From positions 1 through 64,000 of the forward strand of contig JBHGYD010000013.1 of the NCBI GenBank assembly GCA_041920415.1: a stretch of 64,000 nucleotides of DNA, in the 5' to 3' direction. The translations under genes were made by a program, and so were the position numbers. This document shows, piece by piece, positions 45,109 to 53,162 of this stretch. A model generated the notes under the pieces. That model was given only the letters and a program-made list of their open reading frames with translations, was not told the DNA's origin and searched no databases. Source of the stretch: JBHGYD01 sp041920415 (lineage in GTDB: Bacteria > Bacillota > Bacilli > Bacillales > Anoxybacillaceae). How positions within the stretch are numbered: the first letter of the stretch is position 1; each line of letters begins with the position of its first letter.

Positions 45109-47239
45109 CGTCACTTTCCTCCCAATTTTCATCTGATATTTCTCTAAACAAGGCAAACTCATCTAATTCATCGGTAAATTCATCAAAAATCTCTTTCATT
45201 GCTAATTCTTCTCTTGCCTTCTCACGTTGTAATAATCTCTCATTTTTTTGATTTTCCTTAATCCCTTTAATTCTTTGAGACTTGCTTTTACTGTAGTCTC
45301 TTTCAGATCCTGTTTTTTCTCTGGCTTCTTTTACAATGTTCTCTATATCGCTATAAAGTTTGATCTTTTCTTGCAGTTCCTTTTCTTTATTCTTGTTATC
45401 CATTTCTTGTTCATACTTTTTTAATTGTTCTATTTCATCTAACCCTTTATTTGTATACATAGAAAGGTGGTCTAAAAGGTCAAACTTACGTAGACCTTCA
45501 CCATTCTCATCAAAAATATAAATAGACGATAAATCAGAGGGGTTATAACAAATCTTTACACGCCAACTACCATTGATTCTTGCTTTTGGAAACCAACCAT
45601 TCTGCAAGGCATAATCCGATGCGTATAATAATTTTCGATAGGATACACCCCTTGCAGTTACAGTTGCATAATCTGAGGGAAAGAGATACGTTTTGATTAC
45701 TTCATCTGGAAGAATTCGCAATTGACCTTTTTTATGCTTCAATCCATGCTCCCATATCCTGATTGGGATTTTCTCTACTTTCTCTTCCAACATCGTTTCG
45801 TCTAAGACATAATCATTCAAAACGTGGTGGGTATTATGAAATAAAATGCACTTGATGATAATTTTTGTGAATTCCTCAATTGTTAGAGTAGCCTTAAGGC
45901 GGTAATCCTGCTCTCCACGCTCTTTACCTTTTTTATTCCCATCAATAACTACTCCATCCGCAAAGGGCTTGACCTTTAGATTCAGCAAATTGAAGGCAGA
46001 TTCTATAATCGCTTTATAGTCTGCGTGGTATGGGGGAGTTTGTTGTATAGTTATCCCTAAATTCTCGATTGCATTTTCTATTTGCTGACCAACAAGCTCA
46101 CCCCTGTCTGCCAAAATTCGTTGTGGTACACAGTATGGAAACTCTTCATCAGTAATATCAATGCCGAACTTTCTGCACAAACCCTTTTTCGATGTCATAC
46201 TATTAGCAAGAGCTAACATTGCCCCAGTATATGAGTTAAGTGATTCAAAACTTACATTGAATCCTAAAATCACACGAGAATACACGTCTACTACCAAAAA
46301 CAAAATAGGTCTACCAACAATTATGTCCCGATTAAAAGATGAAACTAAATATATATCAAATACGGTGCTATCAATTTGCCAAAGCGTTCCAGGACCTATT
46401 CCAGCATCCTGAGTCGAATCCCCAATTATACTTCTGTAATTTTGTTGATATACTCTTGTACCGCTTCTTCTGATGATTTCTTTCTTACTATTGTTCATCT
46501 GCTTAAACCAATATAGAAATTGGTTATAGGTTGGCAAGTTGTCTGCGTTAGGCAATATCGGTATCTTAACCCCATTTTCCTGCATTGATTCAGTTGCAAA
46601 AAAATCCCTCAAAGTTAATTCATAGGCTGTTTTAAGAGAATTTTTCCTTTCATTGTAGTAGTAGCGATTCAAACCCACTCTAAATATTTTCTTTATCCTA
46701 TCGTCAATATTCACTCCGCCATTTTTATTGTTTAATCGGGGACGACCACGTTTTTTCTCTCCAACCTTTCGCTCCTTCCCCTTCGCACCGCATCTAAAGA
46801 AGTTTGGTATCAAACTGCTTTTAGTCCTTCCCCCCTTAAAATATCTGATTAGATAATTCTTTAATCCGTTGTAACTTATACCAAAAGTAGCCATTGTTTC
46901 CTTCATTGCCTTTTGCCGATATTTGCTGATATACATGTGTTCTTCATCTGTCAATGTGTTTTTAAAGTACATGACAACATCCCATGAATAGTCTCTTTTC
47001 AATTTTTCAATTTCACTTAGCTCTTCTTCAAGAACCACTCTGCTATAAACGTCTTCATCCATCGCAATAATTTCTTTGTTTTTATGAAGGGTTAGGAACG
47101 TTTCTTTTTCCATGGAGTATGGCCATTTGTTGCTGTCCATATCAATTACGTATACAATAGAGGTAATTTGATTGATATATAGAACTCTTATCACTTTTCC
47201 ACTACTGTATTTGAACAACATATTCTCTGCCAGTTTCAA
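45098..47239 (-). CDS. tnsB: TnsB-like DDE transposase
   Basis: The 713-residue protein starts at a TTG with AAGGGGTG upstream. It has N-terminal DNA-binding regions (KRGRPRLN at about 163-170), then the rve integrase core with catalytic D290 (LWQIDST), D378 (ILADRGEL) and E413 (KAIIESAFN). A Mu-transposase-type C-terminal barrel and a highly charged tail for TnsC contact (about 620-713) follow. TnsB cuts and joins the 3' transposon ends. The triad is complete. It lies 19 bp after tnsA. Confidence 0.92.
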   Translation of the reverse strand: MKLAENMLFKYSSGKVIRVLYINQITSIVYVIDMDSNKWPYSMEKETFLTLHKNKEIIAMDEDVYSRVVLEEELSEIEKLKRDYSWDVVMYFKNTLTDEEHMYISKYRQKAMKETMATFGISYNGLKNYLIRYFKGGRTKSSLIPNFFRCGAKGKERKVGEKKRGRPRLNNKNGGVNIDDRIKKIFRVGLNRYYYNERKNSLKTAYELTLRDFFATESMQENGVKIPILPNADNLPTYNQFLYWFKQMNNSKKEIIRRSGTRVYQQNYRSIIGDSTQDAGIGPGTLWQIDSTVFDIYLVSSFNRDIIVGRPILFLVVDVYSRVILGFNVSFESLNSYTGAMLALANSMTSKKGLCRKFGIDITDEEFPYCVPQRILADRGELVGQQIENAIENLGITIQQTPPYHADYKAIIESAFNLLNLKVKPFADGVVIDGNKKGKERGEQDYRLKATLTIEEFTKIIIKCILFHNTHHVLNDYVLDETMLEEKVEKIPIRIWEHGLKHKKGQLRILPDEVIKTYLFPSDYATVTARGVSYRKLLYASDYALQNGWFPKARINGSWRVKICYNPSDLSSIYIFDENGEGLRKFDLLDHLSMYTNKGLDEIEQLKKYEQEMDNKNKEKELQEKIKLYSDIENIVKEAREKTGSERDYSKSKSQRIKGIKENQKNERLLQREKAREELAMKEIFDEFTDELDEFALFREISDENWEESDDDQ

Positions 47240-47258
47240 AACGCTACACCCCTTTTGG

Positions 47259-48047
47259 CTACAAAATTATATCTTTTACCTTAAGAGCAAGATTGATTTT
47301 TTCATTCATATTCACTTTGATTTCTTTCTTTGCAATTAAATATCGAAAGAGGTATAACCCTGTTCCAGTATTAATGCCTTCTGCCTTGTCGAAATTTTTT
47401 AGCAACTCCTTTAAAGGCATTTCAAGATTACTTAAAAGAAAATTAAGCAAAATCTTTGATAGTGGTCCTTTATCGACCTCACTATCCTCCAGCAAAGTTT
47501 CTCTGACCCATTCAATATTTTTGGCAACTTGTCTCGGCAATTGTTTATCGGTAATTATCTTCCAATCTACCCCTTTAGCTTCCCAATATCTTCGCTCTAT
47601 CTCCAGCTTCTCGAATGTAATTTTTTTATTCAGCTCGGAAACATTTTTTATTGTTCTTGCGACATGTTTTTCATTTCCGTCAGAATCTCTTAGTGTTAAA
47701 ACAAAGTTTGTACAAATGACTAATTGCTCACCTGTCTCTTTAGAACAAAACTTATCGAAGCGTAAATTTTCTTTATCATCAATGACCTCCATGACGTCGA
47801 GGAGTGGATAGCTCTCCCTAATGTCAACCACTTTATCTAAAAATTCAAAAATAAGAAAAGCTCGTAACTGGTTATCTGAATGCAAATGATGAATTCTTCC
47901 CGTTTTTATTCCCATTATTCTTGAGGACCTTCCTTTCGATGAAAATTCATGTATTTTCGTCCAAGGAACGTAATCCTTACCTGTGCCCAATTGCCCTCTT
48001 CCTTCTTTAAGGTATCTTTTTATTTTTGCTTCGTTGAAACTTGCCAT
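47259..48047 (-). CDS. tnsA: TnsA-like endonuclease with altered active site
   Basis: The 262-residue protein begins MASFNEAKIKRYLKEGRGQL; TAAGGAGGTAATC precedes this ATG, so an upstream in-frame start is unlikely. It matches TnsA: an N-terminal PD-(D/E)XK nuclease domain with E68 (FLIFEFLDK) and K134 (RTIKNVSEL), and a C-terminal domain for TnsC contact. The position of the catalytic Asp (the TDF motif, D114 in Tn7) is Asn here (CTNFVLT, N114). If this kills 5'-strand cutting, transposition would become replicative, forming cointegrates. Confidence 0.88.
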   Translation of the reverse strand: MASFNEAKIKRYLKEGRGQLGTGKDYVPWTKIHEFSSKGRSSRIMGIKTGRIHHLHSDNQLRAFLIFEFLDKVVDIRESYPLLDVMEVIDDKENLRFDKFCSKETGEQLVICTNFVLTLRDSDGNEKHVARTIKNVSELNKKITFEKLEIERRYWEAKGVDWKIITDKQLPRQVAKNIEWVRETLLEDSEVDKGPLSKILLNFLLSNLEMPLKELLKNFDKAEGINTGTGLYLFRYLIAKKEIKVNMNEKINLALKVKDIIL

Positions 48048-48079
48048 GATTACCTCCTTAACACTTTTGTCAATAAAAA

Positions 48080-48149
48080 GAAGCATCTTGCATTTAGTCG
48101 ATTTCTCTAATTTTTTTTTAAAGAGAAATAACTAAATACAAGATGCTTC
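48080..48149 (-). promoter_or_regulatory. Long hairpin/attenuator in the tnsA leader
   Basis: GAAGCATCTTG (48080-48090) with ATTTAGT and TTTCTCT pairs with AGAGAAAT, ACTAAAT and CAAGATGCTTC (48123-48149). On the minus strand the stem is followed by TTTTTATTG and then the tnsA ribosome binding site. There is no room for a promoter between the stem and the gene, so it lies in the leader, as an attenuator or as the end of the upstream transcript. Confidence 0.65.
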
Positions 48150-48289
48150 TATTAATTTCTTAACTATATGATTCGCTTAACTTCTTGTTCTGTCCATATA
48201 CACATACAAAAATTTAATTATGAATGCCTCTAAATGAGTCAACTTCGAATTAAATTTGTTCAATAATAGCATAACTTTATTTTATCAAT

Positions 48290-48352
48290 TCAATTTACTG
48301 CATTCAATTGATAAATATACCTTTTAATTTTTTCCTTGTTGAAATATGCCAT
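48290..48352 (-). pseudogene. Degenerate duplicate of the tnsA 5' end
   Basis: A 20-codon frame reads MAYFNKEKIKRYIYQLNAVN and stops. Compared with TnsA (MASFNEAKIKRYLKE) 8-9 of the first 12 residues match. The DNA upstream also resembles the tnsA leader (GCATCTTTTTATT against GCTTCTTTTTATTG), though the ribosome binding site is lost. It is the remains of a second tnsA copy or of a tandem duplication. The rest of the stretch 48048-48465 holds the attenuator hairpin and a copy of the AATAAAGTTATG motif. Confidence 0.65.
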
Positions 48353-48465
48353 GACCACTTCTAAATAATTTAATAAATAAAAAGATGCAGTTACATCTAA
48401 TTCATTTCCCCTTTTTATAAGGAAAAATCCCTATAGCAACGGCAATATAAAACAATATTTACTTT

Positions 48466-50388
48466 TTATTTTCCACAACACTTTTTATATTTATTACCAC
48501 TACCACATGGGCAAGGCATGTTCCTCCCAATTTTCTTTTTGCTTTTGACTTTAGGTTTAGGTAAGTTCGGATAATCATACTCTATACCATGTTTTTCATA
48601 ATATATTTTATCCATTAAATTTACTGATGGATTCATAAAAAATATCTTATCAGCTTTTTTAAATCTATGGAAATCTCCCTCTATCAAAAATTCTTCAGCA
48701 ATTTCTAATTCATCAAAACAAATAAATTTCGCATGATACATGATTCTCTGTCTGATATATTCTATAAAATCATCAGACGTTCTATTTAAATATAAAAACA
48801 TCTCAATCAAATTTTCAAAATCATATAAATTACATGACCAAGGATATTGTTCACCATCCTCTGGCTGTAGTAGGGAAGACATATTTACATTCATAGGTCC
48901 AAATTGTTCTGCGGTTATCACAATTGTTAGTATGTCGGAAAAATCCTTATGTTTTATTTTAAAAGGAATCTCTTTGTCATGGTACAATGTGACTTCATCT
49001 TTTGACATAATAAATTTCTTCAATTTTATGGCTTGATAATACGCTCCGCCAACTCCTGATTTACTAAAGAAATTGTCTTTAATTCTAATATATGCTTTTT
49101 CTGGTGTACGCATTGGTGCTTTTATTTTTGAACTTTTAACTTCGACTATGAGTAATTTATCTTTATATTTTATCAAAAAATCATGCTCTTCTGATTTTGG
49201 TATTTCACAGACAGACCTATATACCGTTGCACCTTCTCCTAAGATTCTTTTAAATAATCTCTCGGTTACTTCTTCTGTCTTGTCCCCTCTAAGCTTATAA
49301 AAGTTTATTTGTCCTTTATTGTGCATCTCTTCCAAATTGTTAATAAGAAAATTATAAATTGCTTCCAATACATACTTAGGATGAACTACAAAAAACCTAT
49401 CATCTCTTACTTTACATAATGGTTTTAAAAATATTGGATTTTCTTCTGTATAATAACTAAAGTCTCTACTTTTTCTTTCTATAGACAGATAGCTTAAAAT
49501 ACGGTCTGTCTTTATATTTCCAAATTCATTAGCAATATCTTTGTATGATATTGTCATCATATTATCCATTTTTTCCTGAAGGATACGACCTGACTCAACT
49601 AAAACTGTATCCACTTGCCCTTTAATTATATTTTCATATATTTCGATAATATCTTCTTCATTGGAAGCCTGTTCAACTTTTTCAGCAAGTTTTCTCCACT
49701 CACCAAAACCCTTACTAAAAAAAGTAGTAGTTGCATCACGAGCTTCATCAAGACTTTTCAAAAATTTCTCTTCAACAAATCTGTAAAATGATATTAATGT
49801 TGTAGAATTTACTCCAAGATTTTCTTCTAAAGGCCCATCGAAAGGTGACACCCACTCCATAATTCTATCAATTATTTGTTCTTCGTATCTCAAAACAGCC
49901 ATATTAAAATATGATAAAAACATAGGCAATGAAGCCTCTATTTGCTTTCTTCTTTCTTCATCGATTTCGTTTAGTTCACCTATATCTTTGGGAATAAAAT
50001 TAAAGATGTAAGAGTTCGTTATTTCTTTTAATAATGAAAATATTTCTTCCATCTCTTTTTCAAATAATATTTCTTCTGAATGTGTTTCGTATATATTTCT
50101 CTCAATATGTTCTGTAAATTCATTAGAGGTTTTTGAAAGCATAGAACCTTTTTCCTTCTTAGACAATATATCTGTTCCAGAATATTCAGTTGACATCAAT
50201 AAACCTATTAGATAGAGAAACTGTTTATGAGGAGAATCTAAGTTAGTTTTATCTATTAAATCTGAAGATTCGGCTATAGATTTACCATCATTCCCAAATA
50301 CAATCATTTTAGTAGCAATATAACCTAAAATTTCCTCGGTCTTGAAGTTCGATAACTTTTCTTTTAATCTTTGTATTAATTCTTCCAT
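48466..50388 (-). CDS. Predicted PD-(D/E)XK nuclease with SEC-C motif
   Basis: The 640-residue protein ends with a SEC-C zinc motif (NMPCPCGSGNKYKKCCGK, 622-639). A nuclease-like core sits at about 370-450: D403 in HDFLIKYKDK, and E416-x-K418 in LLIVEVKSSK, as in NERD/Mrr-like enzymes. The N-terminal 300 residues are helical and not recognised. It is likely a defence or restriction-type nuclease, by inference. It lies 12 bp after the tyrosine recombinase gene on the same strand. Confidence 0.6.
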   Translation of the reverse strand: MEELIQRLKEKLSNFKTEEILGYIATKMIVFGNDGKSIAESSDLIDKTNLDSPHKQFLYLIGLLMSTEYSGTDILSKKEKGSMLSKTSNEFTEHIERNIYETHSEEILFEKEMEEIFSLLKEITNSYIFNFIPKDIGELNEIDEERRKQIEASLPMFLSYFNMAVLRYEEQIIDRIMEWVSPFDGPLEENLGVNSTTLISFYRFVEEKFLKSLDEARDATTTFFSKGFGEWRKLAEKVEQASNEEDIIEIYENIIKGQVDTVLVESGRILQEKMDNMMTISYKDIANEFGNIKTDRILSYLSIERKSRDFSYYTEENPIFLKPLCKVRDDRFFVVHPKYVLEAIYNFLINNLEEMHNKGQINFYKLRGDKTEEVTERLFKRILGEGATVYRSVCEIPKSEEHDFLIKYKDKLLIVEVKSSKIKAPMRTPEKAYIRIKDNFFSKSGVGGAYYQAIKLKKFIMSKDEVTLYHDKEIPFKIKHKDFSDILTIVITAEQFGPMNVNMSSLLQPEDGEQYPWSCNLYDFENLIEMFLYLNRTSDDFIEYIRQRIMYHAKFICFDELEIAEEFLIEGDFHRFKKADKIFFMNPSVNLMDKIYYEKHGIEYDYPNLPKPKVKSKKKIGRNMPCPCGSGNKYKKCCGK

Positions 50389-50400
50389 AGTATTCCCACC

Positions 50401-51258
50401 TTATAATAGTTCTGCTTTGCGCTTCATTTCTTCACGACTTGGGTTTGTATAAATTAGTGTAGTTTTTATATCTCTATGCCCTGCTTGATAAGCAACCTCA
50501 TGAACTGAATAGCCCATTTCCAGACAGTGAGTTGCATAAAAGTGTCTGAGCATATGCGGTGTAATTGTCTTACTGTATTTCTTAAAATGCTTGTTAATTA
50601 CAGTTCTGTCTACCTTTTCACTTTGTCTGGAAACAAATAGATAGTCGCTTTCTGCTTTTCTCGCCTTCAAGTATTCCTTTATAGCATTGACTATCTTGCT
50701 GTTCAAATAAACAATTCTCTGCTTATCTCCCTTGCCCCTACGTACAATTAACTCTTTAGCCTCTAAACTGTAATCCTGTAATTTAATATCTAAGGCTTCA
50801 CTTATGCGAAGTCCAGCATATGCCAAAACGGTAACCAAAGCATATAAACGTTTATCTCCCGACTCAAGTATTTTTTGCCTAAACCTTTCTACATCCGTTT
50901 TAGTGATGGTACAGGGGTTAGCATAATCTATTTGAACTTTAACAAAGTCGGATTTGCTCAAGACCAATTCTTCCTGAACTTTATGGCTAATCAGAAACTT
51001 GTTGAAACTGTATAAGGCACTTAGCTTCCCATTAACAGTTTTACCATTCAAGTTTTTGCCATTATGCTTTTTGACATTGAGAAGATACGTTTTATAGTCC
51101 AAAACATTTTCACGATACAGTTTTTTGCACTCCGCATCGTATGTTTCTTGAAACCACTTAAAGTATTCTTGAACTTTCGCCATATATGTATTGACTGTAT
51201 TCTCACTTTTCCCTTCATCTAAAAGATAAGTACGAAACTTTTCAATATACTTGTTCAA
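50401..51258 (-). CDS. Tyrosine recombinase/integrase (XerC/D type)
   Basis: The 285-residue protein has a SAM-like N-terminal core-binding domain (residues 1-95) and a catalytic domain with the R-K-H-R-H-Y set. R is in LAYAGLRISEAL (about 152), K in VRRGKGDKQR, H-x-x-R in TPHMLRHFYATH (about 236-247), H in AGHRDIKTTL and Tyr in LIYTNPS (about 271). It is complete. A perfect palindrome of 12-bp arms lies about 105 bp upstream of its start and is the likely recombination site. Confidence 0.9.
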   Translation of the reverse strand: MNKYIEKFRTYLLDEGKSENTVNTYMAKVQEYFKWFQETYDAECKKLYRENVLDYKTYLLNVKKHNGKNLNGKTVNGKLSALYSFNKFLISHKVQEELVLSKSDFVKVQIDYANPCTITKTDVERFRQKILESGDKRLYALVTVLAYAGLRISEALDIKLQDYSLEAKELIVRRGKGDKQRIVYLNSKIVNAIKEYLKARKAESDYLFVSRQSEKVDRTVINKHFKKYSKTITPHMLRHFYATHCLEMGYSVHEVAYQAGHRDIKTTLIYTNPSREEMKRKAELL

Positions 51259-51289
51259 GAACCTATCCTCCTGTTCTTATCAAGAATTC

Positions 51290-51399
51290 TGTTGCACTTA
51301 GTTTTCCACTCAATCGTGGGAACTCTGTTGCACTGATGACCATCATCATAACTCCAGATGAGCTTAAGTGCAACACAAATCTTATTATGTTGCACTTAA
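51290..51399. repeat. TGTTGCACTTA repeats, candidate recombination (att/res) site
   Basis: The 11-mer TGTTGCACTTA occurs at 51290-51300, with one change at 51326-51336, inverted at 51365-51375 and directly at 51388-51398. The last two extend to perfect 12-bp arms (TTAAGTGCAACA, TGTTGCACTTAA) around a 12-bp spacer. The arrangement of a core palindrome plus extra arm-type sites, next to a tyrosine recombinase gene, fits an attachment or resolution site. The rest of 51259-51565 shows no gene. Confidence 0.6.
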
Positions 51400-51565
51400 T
51401 GCACACTCCTAATAATTTTGAGACTCTATGTCACAAAATTATATTCTATTAAAGTCGATTATTATTTTCATCGTAATTAAAAGAGCTATCCTGCTCTTAT
51501 TAAAAGGTTCTCTTTCTAATGACTACTAAAGAATGGGTATTCACAAAGAGACCCCGTCCTGCTGG

Positions 51566-51838
51566 TCACTTTTTATTCATTTCCATTCTGTTTCTAATTC
51601 TTTTACTTAGTTTGTAACTAATACTAAATGCAACTGTGCAAAAGACTAAAACTATTCCTGTTAGTAATCCACTCCAAAATGATGCATCCTTGGTTACAAA
51701 GTCACTAATGTCAATAATCACAGTAAGAATGATTAGAACAAATAACTGAATTCGATAACTTTTTAATATTTTTAGCTTTTTATTATCATCTTCCATCCTT
51801 TCGTTCGCAAAATTATTCCATCCATATTTAGCATTCAT
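51566..51838 (-). CDS. Small two-TM membrane protein
   Basis: The 90-residue protein has membrane segments at about residues 30-48 and 55-76 (FVLIILTVIIDISDFV, FWSGLLTGIVLVFCTVAFSISY). AAAAGGGGGC lies just upstream of the ATG at 51838. I do not recognise the family. It may follow the short frame at 51871-51942 in the same transcript. Confidence 0.6.
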   Translation of the reverse strand: MNAKYGWNNFANERMEDDNKKLKILKSYRIQLFVLIILTVIIDISDFVTKDASFWSGLLTGIVLVFCTVAFSISYKLSKRIRNRMEMNKK

Positions 51839-51870
51839 TCATATGCCCCCTTTTTTATCATCCTGATTTA

Positions 51871-51942
51871 CTATAGATAAACTTGTCTCAATCTATTCTT
51901 TGGAGTTTTTTCATCTTCTCCTAATCTAATGAAATTCGCTAT
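51871..51942 (-). CDS. Short frame with strong ribosome binding site but ATA as first codon
   Basis: On the minus strand GAGGAGGTGATTA is followed by ATA GCG AAT TTC, giving 23 codons (xANFIRLGEDEKTPKNRLRQ...) to TAG. The leader (hairpin, CTTTTTTTATTG, ribosome binding site, ATR-GCN-NNN-TTC) closely resembles that of tnsA. It could be a gene inactivated at its start codon, or a true AUA start. I cannot tell which. Confidence 0.3.
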   Translation of the reverse strand: MANFIRLGEDEKTPKNRLRQVYL

Positions 51943-51979
51943 TAATCACCTCCTCATACTTTTTAGTCAACAATAAAAA

Positions 51980-52034
51980 AAGAAAGCCCGAAATCGATAA
52001 AAAACTTTTTTTTAAAATCAACTTGGGCTTTCTT
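51980..52034 (-). terminator. Terminator or attenuator hairpin
   Basis: AAGAAAGCCC (51980-51989) and GGGCTTTCTT (52025-52034) pair perfectly across an AT-rich loop. On the minus strand TTTTTTTATTG follows. It precedes the ribosome binding site of the short ATA frame by about 20 bases. Confidence 0.7.
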
Positions 52035-52309
52035 ATTAAATTTCATATTTTTTTAAAAGATAATTTCTCCGATAAATAACGTTACACTTGAAGATTTTTC
52101 TCTGAAAGGATTCTTATTTAAAGAATATCTCCAATTTTATAAAATTGCAACAAAAGTCTTCTTCTGTTGTAATATTTTTCATTCGACCTTCTTCTATTAA
52201 TACAACTAACTGTACATCTTCTTCCACATATTTATTGTTCAATATATTATCAATTTTCCGATTACCACTTATAATTGATAATATGAAATACTTTGGAGGA
52301 TTGTATAAA

Positions 52310-52636
52310 ATGGACAAATTCGATGACTTAATGGATTTGTGGAGTATTAGAAAAGCGTATGATAATCACCTCGGAGAAAACAGAGATTCTATCAACAGGC
52401 TTTACGAATATTTACAGAATCAGTTGAAAGAGAATTTTTTTGCTGGATATCGAGAAGGGTATGAAAACGGATACGACAATGGAATAATAGATGCCAAACT
52501 AAAAATGTTGGTAAAGTTGGCTTTACATACCGATTTATCAGATAATGAAATATTAGAGATTTTAGAAAAAGAAGGCGAACAACACTTTGTAGATGCACTA
52601 AAAGAAATTCGCCAAAAACAAAGTACACAGGATTAA
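52310..52636 (+). CDS. Small protein resembling the C-terminal tail of Rpn-family nucleases
   Basis: I chose the ATG at 52310 (MDKFDDLMDLWSIRKAYDNH), with GGAGG 11 bases upstream. The 108-residue product has Gly/Tyr/Asn repeats (AGYREGYENGYDNGIIDA) and LVKLALHTDLSDNEILEIL. This resembles the region after the nuclease domain in Rpn/PD-(D/E)XK transposase-like proteins, but the nuclease domain itself is absent. It may be a stand-alone regulator or a remnant. Confidence 0.5.
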   Translation: MDKFDDLMDLWSIRKAYDNHLGENRDSINRLYEYLQNQLKENFFAGYREGYENGYDNGIIDAKLKMLVKLALHTDLSDNEILEILEKEGEQHFVDALKEIRQKQSTQD

Positions 52637-52712
52637 AATTAAAGGGAACAAGATTTAACTCAACCACTCTATATCATAAATTTACTTCTGAATAACTCCT
52701 TAATAAATAAAA

Positions 52713-52752
52713 ACAATCTCCTCTCTACGTAGAATTCGAGAGAGGAGATTTT
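52713..52752. terminator. Bidirectional terminator
   Basis: AATCTCCTCTCT (52715-52726) and AGAGAGGAGATT (52739-52750) are perfectly complementary. It ends both the Rpn-tail-like gene and the minus-strand Cas7-like operon. Confidence 0.9.
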
Positions 52753-52769
52753 ACTTTTTTATCAAGAGC

Positions 52770-53090
52770 TTAAAGAGTTCTTAATTCATGTTCTCTAATC
52801 GCTTCAAGAGCAGAACATATGTTAAACCACCTTCTAAGAAAATATGCTTGTCCAGTAGCATCACAATTAATCAAATCCATCATCGAATAAGTATGATGGA
52901 AATAAATCTCCTCACCCTCATCTTCAAGATAAATTGTATATTCATCTTCATTTGGATTAATAGCCCATTCGCACTCGATTCCAAATTGAAACTTAATAAT
53001 TGAGGAAATATGGTCAAGTTTTTCAGTCGCTAACATTTCTTGCAATTCCATCATATCTATTGCATTATCACTTTTATTTATTGTTCTCAT
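52770..53090 (-). CDS. Hypothetical acidic protein, 106 residues, last gene of the Cas7-like operon
   Basis: The protein is acidic with a beta-rich centre (CEWAINPNEDEYTIYLEDEGEEIYFHH). GAAGGAGATACC lies upstream of the ATG. It follows the Cas7-like gene by 72 bp on the same strand. I do not recognise the family and see no zinc or catalytic motif. Confidence 0.6.
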   Translation of the reverse strand: MRTINKSDNAIDMMELQEMLATEKLDHISSIIKFQFGIECEWAINPNEDEYTIYLEDEGEEIYFHHTYSMMDLINCDATGQAYFLRRWFNICSALEAIREHELRTL

Positions 53091-53162
53091 TTTAACTGGT
53101 ATCTCCTTCTTAATTATTCTGCAAATTATTAATACACCAATTTGAGCTACACTACAAATCTA

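Noticed and set aside
52114..52317. 67-residue minus-strand frame
   Set aside because: It overlaps the promoter and ribosome binding site of the plus-strand gene at 52310, has no ribosome binding site and no recognisable motif.
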